A stretch of 64,000 nt of DNA, taken from positions 1 to 64,000 of the forward strand of contig NZ_SMNA01000011.1 of the NCBI RefSeq assembly GCF_004353825.1, in the 5' to 3' direction. Shown in pieces: positions 18,423 to 26,428 of the stretch (within the stretch, counting starts at the first letter, position 1; each line of letters opens with the position of its first letter). The DNA is from Occultella glacieicola. GTDB lineage: Bacteria; Actinomycetota; Actinomycetes; Actinomycetales; Beutenbergiaceae. The notes below the pieces were generated by a model, which was not told the origin of the DNA, did no database searches, and saw only the letters and a list, made by a program, of their open reading frames with translations. A program made the translations under genes and the position numbers.

Positions 18423-19837
18423 AGCTTGAACACCTTTCGCGGGTTGTTCGCCACCAGGTCGGTGATGGCCTCGAACGCCTCATCCTCGGGGAGCCGGTGC
18501 TCGGTGACCAACTTGGCGATGTACCCGGCGTCCAGGCGGCGGCTCATGTCGTGCCGGGCCGGGATCGAGCAGAACGCGCGGGTGTCGTCGATGAAGCCGG
18601 ACGTGCGGGAGAACCCAGCGGTCTCGGTCACCGCGGACCGGAACCGCTGGATGGCCTCCGGGGCATCGATGAACCACCACGGCACGCCCACGTACACCGA
18701 CGGGTAGAACCCGGCCAGCGGCGCGAGCTCACGCGAATAGACGGTCTCGTCGATGGTGAACAGCACCAGGTGCAGGTTCGGGTGCGTGCCGTAGGCGTTC
18801 AGCAGCGGCCGCAGGGCATCGGTGTACTCGACCGCGATCGGGATGTCGCAGCCGACGTCGGCGCCGTAGGTCTGATGAGTGGGTGTGTGGTGGTTGCGGC
18901 GCACGCCCGGGTGGATGGTCATGACCAGGCCGTCGTCGCAGGACATCCGGGCCATCTCCGAGAGCATGTGCCGACGGAACGCGGTGGTCTCCTCGGCCGT
19001 GGCCGACCCGGCGCGGGCGGCGGCGAAGATCCGGCTCGCCTCCGCCTCGGAGAGGATGTCGGTGCGGGCGTCGATGACGCCGTGGTCCGCGGAGACGGCG
19101 CCGTGGTCGACGAAGTACCGACGGCGGTTCTCGAGCGCGCCGATGTAGCCGGCGTAGTCGCCGGTGCCGACCCCGGAGACCTCGCCGAGACGGTCCACGT
19201 CGGCGGTCCAGGTGGCCAGCGCGGGGTCCAGGTACTTGTCGGGGCGGAACGTCGGGACCACGCGGCGCGTGAACGAGGCGTCCTGGGCGAGCGCCTCGTG
19301 CGCGGACAGGTCGTCGCACGGATCGTCGGTGGTGGCCATCACCGCGATGTCGAAGGCGTCCATCAGGGCGCGCGGGCGGAACTGCGGGGTCGCGATCTTC
19401 GCGGCGATCTGGTCGTAGATCGCGTCTGCGGTCTCCGCGCTCGGGCGCTGCGTGACCCCGAAGATCAGGCCAAGCTCGTCCTCGAGCCAGTACCGGACCG
19501 GGGTGCCCCGGTAGGCGGACCAGTTCGAGCACAGGATCCGGAACGCGGCGCGGGCGTCGTCCTCCGAGAGCGGGCCGCGGCCGACGCCGAGGTCCGCGAG
19601 CGAGGCCCCGTGCGCGTGCAGCATCCGGTTCACGTAGTGGTCCGGGGTGATCAGCAGCGAGGTCGGGTCCCGGAACGGGATGTCCTCGGCGATCCACTGC
19701 GGCGGCACGTGACCGTGCGGGGAGATGATCGGCAGCTCCTTGACGGAGTCGTAGAGCCGGCGTGCGACGGACCGCTGGGAGGGGTCCGCGGGGAGCAGGC
19801 GATCGGGGTGGACGTCAAGGGCTGCGGTGGCTGACAT
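18419..19837 (-). CDS. uxaC: Glucuronate (uronate) isomerase
   Basis: A 472-aa amidohydrolase-fold isomerase converting D-glucuronate to D-fructuronate (and galacturonate to tagaturonate). The metal-binding SPHGHVPP has His41 and His43. Later landmarks are the MTIHPGVRRNHH segment and the C-terminal FCSIPARHDMSRR. The ATG at 19837 is preferred over the in-frame ATG at 19846 because AGGA sits 8 nt upstream. First gene of the uxaC-uxuB-gntK transcript. Operator sequences for the adjacent LacI regulator lie 33-57 bp upstream. Confidence 0.95.
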   Translation of the reverse strand: MSATAALDVHPDRLLPADPSQRSVARRLYDSVKELPIISPHGHVPPQWIAEDIPFRDPTSLLITPDHYVNRMLHAHGASLADLGVGRGPLSEDDARAAFRILCSNWSAYRGTPVRYWLEDELGLIFGVTQRPSAETADAIYDQIAAKIATPQFRPRALMDAFDIAVMATTDDPCDDLSAHEALAQDASFTRRVVPTFRPDKYLDPALATWTADVDRLGEVSGVGTGDYAGYIGALENRRRYFVDHGAVSADHGVIDARTDILSEAEASRIFAAARAGSATAEETTAFRRHMLSEMARMSCDDGLVMTIHPGVRRNHHTPTHQTYGADVGCDIPIAVEYTDALRPLLNAYGTHPNLHLVLFTIDETVYSRELAPLAGFYPSVYVGVPWWFIDAPEAIQRFRSAVTETAGFSRTSGFIDDTRAFCSIPARHDMSRRLDAGYIAKLVTEHRLPEDEAFEAITDLVANNPRKVFKL

Positions 19838-19869
19838 GGTCCTCATCCTCTCGGACCGACCGCCACGGT

Positions 19870-19894
19870 TGGCAACCCGTTGCCAGGTGTTGCC
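19870..19894 (-). promoter_or_regulatory. LacI-type operator upstream of uxaC
   Basis: TGGCAACCCGTTGCCA (19870-19885) is a palindrome with one mismatch, and a further GTTGCC follows at 19889-19894, exactly 10 bp after the GTTGCC at 19879. It lies in the 75-bp gap between the lacI stop and the uxaC start. A matching site precedes lacI itself. Confidence 0.7.
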
Positions 19895-19912
19895 ACGTCG
19901 GACCGTGGTCGG

Positions 19913-20920
19913 TCACGCTTCGATGGCGCTGGTGGACTCGCGCACCACGAGCTTGGTGGGCAGCACCACGGCCTCGGTGGAGCGGGACTGGGCCCCGCGC
20001 GAGATCGCGAGCACGTTGCGCGCCGCGGTCACCCCGAGGGAGTGCAGCGGCGAGGCGACCGTGGTCAGCGCGGGGGTCACGATCTCGGAGAGGTTCGAGT
20101 TGTCGAACCCGACCACGCTCACGTCCCGCGGCACCTGACCCCCCATGGCCCGCACCCCGCGCATGAATCCGATCGCCATCTGGTCGTTGTAGGCGACCAC
20201 CGCGCTCGTGCGCTGGCGGGCCCACTCGGCGGCCGCCGCGACACCGCCGTTGACGGTCGGCGGGTACGGGCCGACGCGACGGACCCGCAGCTCGAGCTCC
20301 ATGCCGGCCTCCCGCAGGCCCCGCCAGCGCATCCCGTCCGCCCAGGACGCCTCCGGGCCGGCCAGGTAGCAGACCTGCTCGTGTCCGAGTTCGCCGAGAT
20401 GCTCGGCCGCCCGCCGCATCCCGCGCAGATTGTCCGTGACCACGCTGGGGACCCCGGTGACCACGCGGTTCAGCACGATCACCGGCTTGACCTTCGCGAT
20501 CTGACGGATCGCCGAGTCCGACATCCGCGAGCTCGTCAGGACGATCCCGTCCACCGTGGACAGGGCCCGCTCCAGGACCGCCCGCTCCCGCTCCGCGGAC
20601 TCCTGCGTCTCGGCCAGCAGCATCGTGTAGCCGGCCTCGTAGGCGGCAAGCTCGGCACCCCGGACCACCTCGAAGAACACCGGGTTCGTCACGTCCGCGA
20701 GGATCACCGCGATCATGGACGTGCGGGTGGTGGACAGGGCGCGCGCCTGCGGGTTCGCCCGGTACCCGAGTTCGGCGGCGACCGCGCGGATCCGCTCGGC
20801 GGTCTCGGCGTTCACCCGCCCGGGCCTGGAGAAGGCCCGCGAGACGGTCGACGGCGCGACCCCGGCGGCCTTCGCGACGTCGTAGATCGTGGTGGATCGG
20901 CCTCCCGGCGGCGCTGCCAC
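19913..20920 (-). CDS. LacI-family regulator of the uronate genes
   Basis: A 335-aa repressor with helix-turn-helix TTIYDVAKAAGVAPSTVSRAFS, hinge NPQARALSTTRT and a sugar-sensing core. GTG at 20920 is the only plausible start, but no Shine-Dalgarno precedes it (the upstream sequence is pyrimidine-rich on this strand), so the mRNA may be leaderless. It is divergent from the TIM-barrel isomerase gene and directly upstream of uxaC. Sites of the form GGCAA-N4-TTGCC occur on both sides of it, indicating control of both transcripts and of itself. Confidence 0.93.
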   Translation of the reverse strand: MAAPPGGRSTTIYDVAKAAGVAPSTVSRAFSRPGRVNAETAERIRAVAAELGYRANPQARALSTTRTSMIAVILADVTNPVFFEVVRGAELAAYEAGYTMLLAETQESAERERAVLERALSTVDGIVLTSSRMSDSAIRQIAKVKPVIVLNRVVTGVPSVVTDNLRGMRRAAEHLGELGHEQVCYLAGPEASWADGMRWRGLREAGMELELRVRRVGPYPPTVNGGVAAAAEWARQRTSAVVAYNDQMAIGFMRGVRAMGGQVPRDVSVVGFDNSNLSEIVTPALTTVASPLHSLGVTAARNVLAISRGAQSRSTEAVVLPTKLVVRESTSAIEA

Positions 20921-20941
20921 GCGGCGAGTCTAGGAGGAACT

Positions 20942-20965
20942 GCAACAAGTGGCAACCGCTTGCCG
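20942..20965. promoter_or_regulatory. LacI-type operator in the divergent lacI / isomerase promoter region
   Basis: TGGCAACCGCTTGCCG (20950-20965) matches the site upstream of uxaC (GGCAA-N4-TTGCC). GCAAC at 20942 and 20952 are again 10 bp apart. The gap of 143 bp serves two divergent genes, so one site can control both. I see no confident -35/-10 pair. Confidence 0.65.
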
Positions 20966-21063
20966 TCCGGGTGGGTCGCTGACTGAATGGAGGAACCGGA
21001 CGCTGGCGCGCCCCGACGTCGACGTCCCGACCGAACCGCCACCCGAACCAGGAGCGATGACCC

Positions 21064-21891
21064 ATGTGGACCCTGTCCGGATTCTCCGATGAGATCTCAC
21101 CCGACCTTCAGGTGCAGGCCTCGACCGCGAAGGACCTCGGCCTGACCCATATCGAGTTCCGCAGCGCGTGGAACACGAACGTGCTCGATCTGGATGCCGA
21201 TCAGTTGGCCGAGGCGAAGCGCATCCTGGACGACCACGGCCTCAAGGTCTCCAGCATCGGCTCCCCGATCGGCAAGATCTTCATCGACTCCGACTTCGGC
21301 CCGCACCTGGACCGGATGCGTCACGCCGCGAAGGTGGCCGAGCACTTCGGCGCCCCGTTCATCCGGATCTTCTCGTTCTACCTGCGTCCGGGCACCGACC
21401 CGGCCTCGGTGCGCGACGAGGTCATCACCCGGATCCGCGCCCTCGCCGAGGTGGCCGCCGAAGCGGGTGTGGTCCTGCTGCACGAGAACGAGAAGGAGAT
21501 CTACGGAGACATCCCGGAGCGCTGCCTCGACATCGTGGAGTCGGTCGACTCCCCCAACCTGCGCCTGGCCTGGGACTCCGCGAACTTCGTCCAGGTCGGC
21601 GTGCGTCCGTTCAGCGACGGGTACGCGATGCTGCGCCCGCACGTGGTCTACATCCAGATCAAGGACGCCCACCTCGCGAACGGCGAGGTGGTCCCGGCCG
21701 GCCGCGGCGACGGCGAGCTGCTGGACACCGTCCGCGCGCTGCGCAGCGACGGTTTCGACGGGTTCTTCTCCCTCGAGCCGCACCTGAGCCAGGCCCACAG
21801 CCTCGGCGGCTTCTCCGGTCCCGAACTGTTCACCGAGGCATGGCAGGCTTTCACCGACATGCTCAAGGCCGAAGAGATCCCCTTCGCCTGA
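21064..21891 (+). CDS. Sugar phosphate isomerase/epimerase-like TIM-barrel protein
   Basis: A 275-aa protein of the xylose-isomerase-like TIM-barrel (AP endonuclease 2) superfamily, IolE/Hyi-like. Metal-site candidates are the Glu in LLHENEKE (about residue 142), the Asp in LAWDSANF (about 173), the His of QIKDAH and the Glu of FSLEPH. AGGAG lies 10 nt before the ATG. It heads a plus-strand operon with a Gfo/Idh oxidoreductase. Its reaction is not predictable; context suggests isomerisation or epimerisation of a sugar acid or inositol-type compound. No UxuA (mannonate dehydratase) is present nearby, and this protein is too short and too different to be a confident UxuA. Confidence 0.85.
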   Translation: MWTLSGFSDEISPDLQVQASTAKDLGLTHIEFRSAWNTNVLDLDADQLAEAKRILDDHGLKVSSIGSPIGKIFIDSDFGPHLDRMRHAAKVAEHFGAPFIRIFSFYLRPGTDPASVRDEVITRIRALAEVAAEAGVVLLHENEKEIYGDIPERCLDIVESVDSPNLRLAWDSANFVQVGVRPFSDGYAMLRPHVVYIQIKDAHLANGEVVPAGRGDGELLDTVRALRSDGFDGFFSLEPHLSQAHSLGGFSGPELFTEAWQAFTDMLKAEEIPFA

Positions 21892-21925
21892 GCGGCCACG
21901 CACGATCTATCGACTGGAGAAACCT

Positions 21926-22954
21926 GTGCCAACGGCGGCGGTCATCGGCTGCGGTGACATCTCGATCGTCCATCTCGAAGCCATCTCCTCACTCGGCGCG
22001 GAGCTCGTCGCCGTGGCGGACACCGACGCCGACCTCGCGCACGCGACCGGTGCCCGCCTCGGGGTCGCGGCCTTCACCGATCACCGACGCCTGCTCGCCG
22101 AGGTCCGCCCGGACGTGGTGCACGTGTGCACCCCGCACGACCAGCACGTGAACGTCGCCCTCGACGCGATCGAGGCCGGAGTGCACGTGATCACCGAGAA
22201 GCCGCTGGCGCACACGATCGCCGACGGTGAGCGACTCGTCGCCGCGGCCGAGGGAGCCCCGGTCAAGGTGGGCGTCTGCCTGCAGAACCGGTACAACGCC
22301 CCGAACGCCCGGATGAAGGAACTGCTCGACTCCGGCGAGCTCGGCGCGGTCCTGGGTGCCTCCGCCGGGGTCTACTGGCATCGGAACGCCGCCTACTACG
22401 AGGCGAAGCCGTGGCGGGGCACCTGGGCGCGCAGCGGCGGTGGCCTGCTGATCAACCAGGCCATCCACACGGTGGACCTGCTCCAGTGGCTGCTCGGCGA
22501 CGTCGAGCAGGTCCGCGGCCACGCGGCCACCCACGTGCTCGGTGACGCGATCGAGGTCGAGGACACCGCCGAGCTGATCCTGGACCACTCCGGCGGCGCC
22601 CGGTCCGTCATGTTCGCCACGAACGCGCACTCGGTGAACGCCCCGGTGTTCGTCGAGGTCCTCACCGAGCAGGCCACCCTGACCATGCGCGGCGACCTGC
22701 GGGTGCACTACACCGACGGACGCACCGAACACGTCGCCGAGCGCACCGCGACCTCGAGCGGACGGGCGTACTGGGGCCTGTCCCACGAGCTCCTGATCGG
22801 TGACTTCTACGCCAGGCTCGACGAGCCGGAGCCGTTCTGGATCTCGCCCGCCGAGGCGGCGAAGTCCCTCGCGATCCTGAAGAGCATCTACGCGCAGTCC
22901 CCTGACCTGGGCGCGCCCGCCGAGGCGGTCCCGCTGACCGCGGGCCGGCGCTGA
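21926..22954 (+). CDS. Gfo/Idh/MocA-family oxidoreductase
   Basis: A 342-aa NAD(P)-dependent sugar dehydrogenase. Rossmann motif VIGCGDISIVHLEAI at the N-terminus, the conserved ITEKPLAHTIADGE (EKP lysine motif) near residue 90, and WRGTWARSGGGLLINQAIHTVDLLQW near 155, where His acts in catalysis. GTG start at 21926 with GGAG upstream. Follows the TIM-barrel gene by 34 nt, and pairs of this type often oxidise and rearrange sugars or inositols together. Substrate unknown. Confidence 0.9.
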   Translation: MPTAAVIGCGDISIVHLEAISSLGAELVAVADTDADLAHATGARLGVAAFTDHRRLLAEVRPDVVHVCTPHDQHVNVALDAIEAGVHVITEKPLAHTIADGERLVAAAEGAPVKVGVCLQNRYNAPNARMKELLDSGELGAVLGASAGVYWHRNAAYYEAKPWRGTWARSGGGLLINQAIHTVDLLQWLLGDVEQVRGHAATHVLGDAIEVEDTAELILDHSGGARSVMFATNAHSVNAPVFVEVLTEQATLTMRGDLRVHYTDGRTEHVAERTATSSGRAYWGLSHELLIGDFYARLDEPEPFWISPAEAAKSLAILKSIYAQSPDLGAPAEAVPLTAGRR

Positions 22955-23090
22955 GGGCGACGCGGAACTGAGACGGTCGCGCCCCGGCGCGGTCCGCGTG
23001 CCACGATCTAGACCAACCGCCCACACCCTCCCCGACGCGGCGTGTCGGGCCGATCCGAACCTCACCCACACACCCGGAAGGACACCCACA

Positions 23091-24536
23091 ATGAGTTCGT
23101 CCCCCAGCGCGACCGCACAGGTCGGCGTCGTCGGACTGGCGGTCATGGGCCGCAACCTCGCGCGCAACTTCGCCAATCACGGGCACACCGTGGCCCTGTA
23201 CAACCGCACCCAGGCGCGCACCGACGACCTGATGGCGGCCCACGGCAGCGACGGCAACTTCGTGCCCGCCACCTCCGTCGAGGAGTTCGTGGCCAGCCTG
23301 GAGCGCCCGCGCCGGATCATCCTGATGGTCCAGGCCGGTGCCGGCACCGACGCCTCGATCGAGTCGCTGCTGCCCTACCTCGAGGAGGGTGACATCGTCG
23401 TCGACGGCGGCAACGCCAACTACGAGGACACCCGGGTCCGCGAGGAGAACCTGCGCGCGAAGGGTCTGCACTTCTTCGGCGTCGGCATCTCCGGCGGGGA
23501 GGAGGGCGCCCTGAACGGCCCGTCGATCATGCCGGGTGGCTCCAAGGAGGGCTACGCCCAGATCGGCCCGCTGCTGGAGGACATCTCCGCGAAGTACGAA
23601 GGCGAGCCCTGCTGCGCCTACATCGGGCCCGACGGTGCCGGCCACTTCGTCAAGATGGTGCACAACGGCATCGAGTACGCCGACATGCAGTTCATCGCCG
23701 AGGCCTACGACGTGCTGAAGGCCGCCGGCCTGGACACGAAGGCGATCTCGGACGCGTTCCGCGAGTGGAACACCGGCGACCTCGACTCGTTCCTGATCGA
23801 GATCACCTCCGAGGTGCTCGACCAGGTGGACGCGAGCACCGGCAAGGCGCTCGTCGACGTGATCAGGGACGCCGCCGGCCAGAAGGGCACCGGCCGCTGG
23901 ACGGTCCAGAACGCCCTCGAGCTCGGGGTGCCGGTGAACACCATCGCCGAGTCCGTGTTCGCCCGCTCGGTCTCCGGGCACGCGGACCTGCGGGCCGCCG
24001 GACAGGCGAGCCTGACCGGCCCGGACCAGACCTTCACGCCCGACGACGTCGCCACCCTGGTCGAGGACGTGCGCCAGGCGCTGTGGGCGTCCAAGGTGAT
24101 CGCGTACGCGCAGGGTCTCGACCTGATCCGCACCGGCAGCATCCAGTACGGCTGGGACATCGACGTGGCCGAGGTCGCGAAGATCTGGCGCGCCGGCTGC
24201 ATCATCCGGGCCCGCCTGCTCGAGCGGATCCGCTCCGAGTACGCGGCCGGGAACCTGCCGACGCTGCTCGCCGCGCCGAGCATCAGCGAGGGCCTGGCCA
24301 ACGCCCAGAAGGGCTGGCGCCGGGTGGTCGCCGACGCGACGTTGGCCGGGGTGCCGGTGCCGGGCTTCGCGAGCGCGGTGTCGTACTACGACTCGGTTCG
24401 CGCCGAGCGCCTGCCCGCGTCCCTGATCCAGGGTCTGCGGGACTTCTTCGGTGCCCACACCTATCAGCGCGTCGACGTCGACGGCACGTTCCACACCGAG
24501 TGGTCCGGCGATCGCTCGGAGACGAAGGAAGCCTGA
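23091..24536 (+). CDS. gnd: 6-phosphogluconate dehydrogenase, decarboxylating
   Basis: A 481-aa pentose-phosphate enzyme converting 6-phosphogluconate and NADP+ to ribulose 5-phosphate and CO2. NADP-binding GVVGLAVMGRNLARNFANHG near residue 12, active-site GISGGEEGALNGPSIMPGG near 130, HFVKMVHNGIEYADMQ near 185, and the C-terminal substrate tail. Typical full length. Starts after GGAAGGACACCCACA. It is followed 3 nt later by larE. Its location with gluconokinase in a uronate region suggests it consumes 6-phosphogluconate produced there. Confidence 0.97.
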   Translation: MSSSPSATAQVGVVGLAVMGRNLARNFANHGHTVALYNRTQARTDDLMAAHGSDGNFVPATSVEEFVASLERPRRIILMVQAGAGTDASIESLLPYLEEGDIVVDGGNANYEDTRVREENLRAKGLHFFGVGISGGEEGALNGPSIMPGGSKEGYAQIGPLLEDISAKYEGEPCCAYIGPDGAGHFVKMVHNGIEYADMQFIAEAYDVLKAAGLDTKAISDAFREWNTGDLDSFLIEITSEVLDQVDASTGKALVDVIRDAAGQKGTGRWTVQNALELGVPVNTIAESVFARSVSGHADLRAAGQASLTGPDQTFTPDDVATLVEDVRQALWASKVIAYAQGLDLIRTGSIQYGWDIDVAEVAKIWRAGCIIRARLLERIRSEYAAGNLPTLLAAPSISEGLANAQKGWRRVVADATLAGVPVPGFASAVSYYDSVRAERLPASLIQGLRDFFGAHTYQRVDVDGTFHTEWSGDRSETKEA

Positions 24537-24539
24537 CCC

Positions 24540-25406
24540 ATGGGGCACGGACCCACGCTGAGCATCCTCACGCCGGGCCAGATCGAGGCCGGCGCCCAGC
24601 GGGTCCGTGCCCTCCTGGCGGGGACCGGGCCGCTCGGCGTCGCCTACTCCGGCGGCGTCGACTCCACGGTGCTGCTGGCCCTGGCGGTGCAGGCCCTCGG
24701 CCGCGAGGACGTGGTCGCGATCCTCGGCATCTCGCCGAGCCTCGCGGGCGACGAACGGACGGCGGCCCACGAGGTCGCGGACGTCATCGGTGCGCGGGTG
24801 GTCGAGGTGCACACCCACGAGGGTGAGAACCCGGACTACCAGCGCAACGACGTCGACCGCTGCTTCTTCTGCAAGGACGAGCTGTTCAACCGGATCTCGG
24901 ACGACGTGGTCGCCGAGCACGGCCTGGTCAGCGTCGCCTACGGGGAGAACGCCGACGACGCCAAGCGCCCGGACCGGCCCGGCGCGCAGGCCGCGACGAA
25001 CCACCGGGTGCTGCGCCCGCTCAGCGAGGCCGGCGTGGACAAGGCGATGGTCCGGGCGATCGCCCGGTCCCTCGGCCTGCCCAATGCGGACAAGCCCGCC
25101 GCCCCGTGCCTGGCCTCGCGGATCCCGCACCACCAGGAGGTCACCCCGGCCAAGCTGGGACAGATCGAGACCGTCGAGGCCGGCCTGCGCCGGCTCGGGT
25201 TCGCCGACTCCCGGGTGCGTCACCACGGCGAGATCGCGCGGCTGGAGCTTCTCGCCCAGGACATCCCGCGGGCCACGGAGCCGGGACTGCGCGAGCAGAT
25301 CCAGGAACTCGTGACCGGCGCCGGGTTCGCGTTCGCGGCCGTGGACCTCAAGGGGATCCAGTCCGGTGCGTTCACGATGGCGCTGGTCGAGGGCCGCGGT
25401 GCCTGA
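24540..25406 (+). CDS. larE: LarE, ATP-dependent sulfur transferase for nickel-pincer cofactor
   Basis: A 288-aa PP-loop protein. The ATP-pyrophosphatase motif SGGVDST lies at residues 37-43. LarE inserts sulfur into the nicotinic-acid-derived precursor of the nickel-pincer nucleotide used by LarA-type racemases and epimerases. Cysteines at 108, 111 (CFFCKDE) and 190 (APCLASR) match the three-cysteine LarE subtype described as carrying an iron-sulfur cluster, rather than the single sacrificial cysteine type. It follows gnd by 3 nt and overlaps larB by 8 nt. No LarA or LarC gene is in the window. Confidence 0.9.
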   Translation: MGHGPTLSILTPGQIEAGAQRVRALLAGTGPLGVAYSGGVDSTVLLALAVQALGREDVVAILGISPSLAGDERTAAHEVADVIGARVVEVHTHEGENPDYQRNDVDRCFFCKDELFNRISDDVVAEHGLVSVAYGENADDAKRPDRPGAQAATNHRVLRPLSEAGVDKAMVRAIARSLGLPNADKPAAPCLASRIPHHQEVTPAKLGQIETVEAGLRRLGFADSRVRHHGEIARLELLAQDIPRATEPGLREQIQELVTGAGFAFAAVDLKGIQSGAFTMALVEGRGA

Positions 25407-26199
25407 GGCCTGGACTCCCCCGCCGGAGCTGAGCCGGCTCGCCGATCTGGACCACGACCGGGGCGCCCGTCGCGGCTACCCGGAGGCGGTCTACTGCGAG
25501 GGCAAGAGCGTCGAGCAGGTCCGCCTGATCGCGGCCGCCTACGCCGCCCGGCACAACCCACCGCAGCGCACCCCGGCCCGCCCCACCCCCGCCGAGAGTG
25601 CTGAAACGGCAGCCACCACCGCACTCCCACCGCAGCCCACCTCGGCCGTGCTGTTCACCCGGGCGAGCGCCGAGCACGCCGCCGCCGTCCTGGCCGAGCT
25701 GCCGGACGCCGTCGACGACCGCGAGGCGCGGCTGGTCGCGTGGCCGCCGACGCCGCCGGAACCGACCGGCGGACTCGTGGTCGTGGCCGCGGCCGGGACC
25801 TCCGACCTGTCGGTGGCTCGCGAGGCCGAGCTCACCGCCCGCTACCTGGGCCGGCGCACCGTGCTGGTCATGGACGTCGGGGTCGCCGGACTGCACCGGG
25901 TGCTGGCCCGGCTCGACCTGCTCCGCTCCGCCGCGGCGATCGTGGTGGTGGCCGGCATGGACGGTGCGCTCCCGGCCGTCGTCGCCGGCCTGGTGAGCGC
26001 CCCCGTCGTCGCGGTTCCGACGTCCGTCGGGTACGGCGCGGCGTTCTCGGGCCTGGCCCCGCTGCTGTCGATGCTGAACGCGTGCGCACCGGGTGTGGGG
26101 GTCGTCAACATCGACAACGGCTACGGCGGCGGCCACCTGGCCGCCCAGATCGCGGCCACCGCGGGGCCGGGCGACGGCACCGCAGGTGAAACTCGGTAG
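25399..26199 (+). CDS. larB: LarB, nickel-pincer cofactor biosynthesis carboxylase
   Basis: A 266-aa protein that carboxylates and hydrolyses nicotinic acid adenine dinucleotide in NPN-cofactor synthesis. The N-terminal domain has LDHDRGARRGYPEAVYCEGKS-type residues (about 14-34). The PurE-like C-terminal domain has AAAGTSDLSVAREAELTA, VAGMDGALPAVVAGL, VAVPTSVGYGA and VNIDNGYGGG. The GTG at 25399 overlaps larE, so the pair is coupled. Residues 65-78, in the linker between domains, are encoded by a diverged copy of the dispersed palindromic repeat seen at 4.8-5.0 kb. That sequence probably entered the gene without breaking it. Confidence 0.9.
   Translation: MPEAWTPPPELSRLADLDHDRGARRGYPEAVYCEGKSVEQVRLIAAAYAARHNPPQRTPARPTPAESAETAATTALPPQPTSAVLFTRASAEHAAAVLAELPDAVDDREARLVAWPPTPPEPTGGLVVVAAAGTSDLSVAREAELTARYLGRRTVLVMDVGVAGLHRVLARLDLLRSAAAIVVVAGMDGALPAVVAGLVSAPVVAVPTSVGYGAAFSGLAPLLSMLNACAPGVGVVNIDNGYGGGHLAAQIAATAGPGDGTAGETR
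25591..25633 (+). repeat. Diverged copy of the dispersed repeat inside larB
   Basis: GAGAGTGCTGAAACGG followed by a CCACC...GCACTCCCACCGC stretch aligns with the 49-bp repeat at 4837-5006. It is in frame and codes for an Ala/Glu/Thr-rich linker between the two LarB domains. Confidence 0.65.
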
Positions 26200-26209
26200 C
26201 ATGATCCGC

Positions 26210-26231
26210 AGCCACGCGATCCGCGGTGGCT
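26210..26231 (+). terminator. Possible hairpin after larB
   Basis: AGCCAC (26210-26215) pairs with GTGGCT (26226-26231), with three more GC pairs inside. It is 10 nt after the larB stop and 26 nt before the next small gene. No U-tract; it could be a terminator or a leader hairpin. Confidence 0.35.
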
Positions 26232-26257
26232 GACCACACCCTTCCAGGATGGAGAAC

Positions 26258-26428
26258 ATGGGCGCCACCGGCGACTATGACAGTACCGACGACACCGGGT
26301 CCGGCGAGCAGCCGACGGCCTCCGATACGGAGAGTCACAGACCCTGGCCCGGACCGGACAATGACGATCCGGAGGGCCATCATCCCGGGCCTCGCGGCCC
26401 GCTGACCCGCGAGGCGGCCGTCCGATGA
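26258..26428 (+). CDS. Small acidic hydrophilic protein (56 aa) upstream of CNNM genes
   Basis: ATG at 26258, preceded by GGAG at 6 nt, opens a 56-codon frame. The product begins MGATGDYDSTDDTGSGEQ and is rich in Asp, Gly, Pro and His, with no membrane segment, so it is probably disordered. Its TGA overlaps the ATG of the next gene (ATGA), a strong sign of real, coupled translation. Not recognised as any family. It may simply couple translation to the membrane protein, or its Asp/His content could bind metal. Confidence 0.55.
   Translation: MGATGDYDSTDDTGSGEQPTASDTESHRPWPGPDNDDPEGHHPGPRGPLTREAAVR

Noticed and set aside
21064-21891. Mannonate dehydratase (UxuA) to complete a classical uronate pathway
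   Set aside because: The TIM-barrel protein is only 275 aa and resembles IolE/Hyi-type isomerases; UxuA is longer with different motifs.
15461-26199. LarA or LarC gene within the region
   Set aside because: None of the proteins here has the LarA histidine/lysine pattern or LarC features; they must be elsewhere if present.
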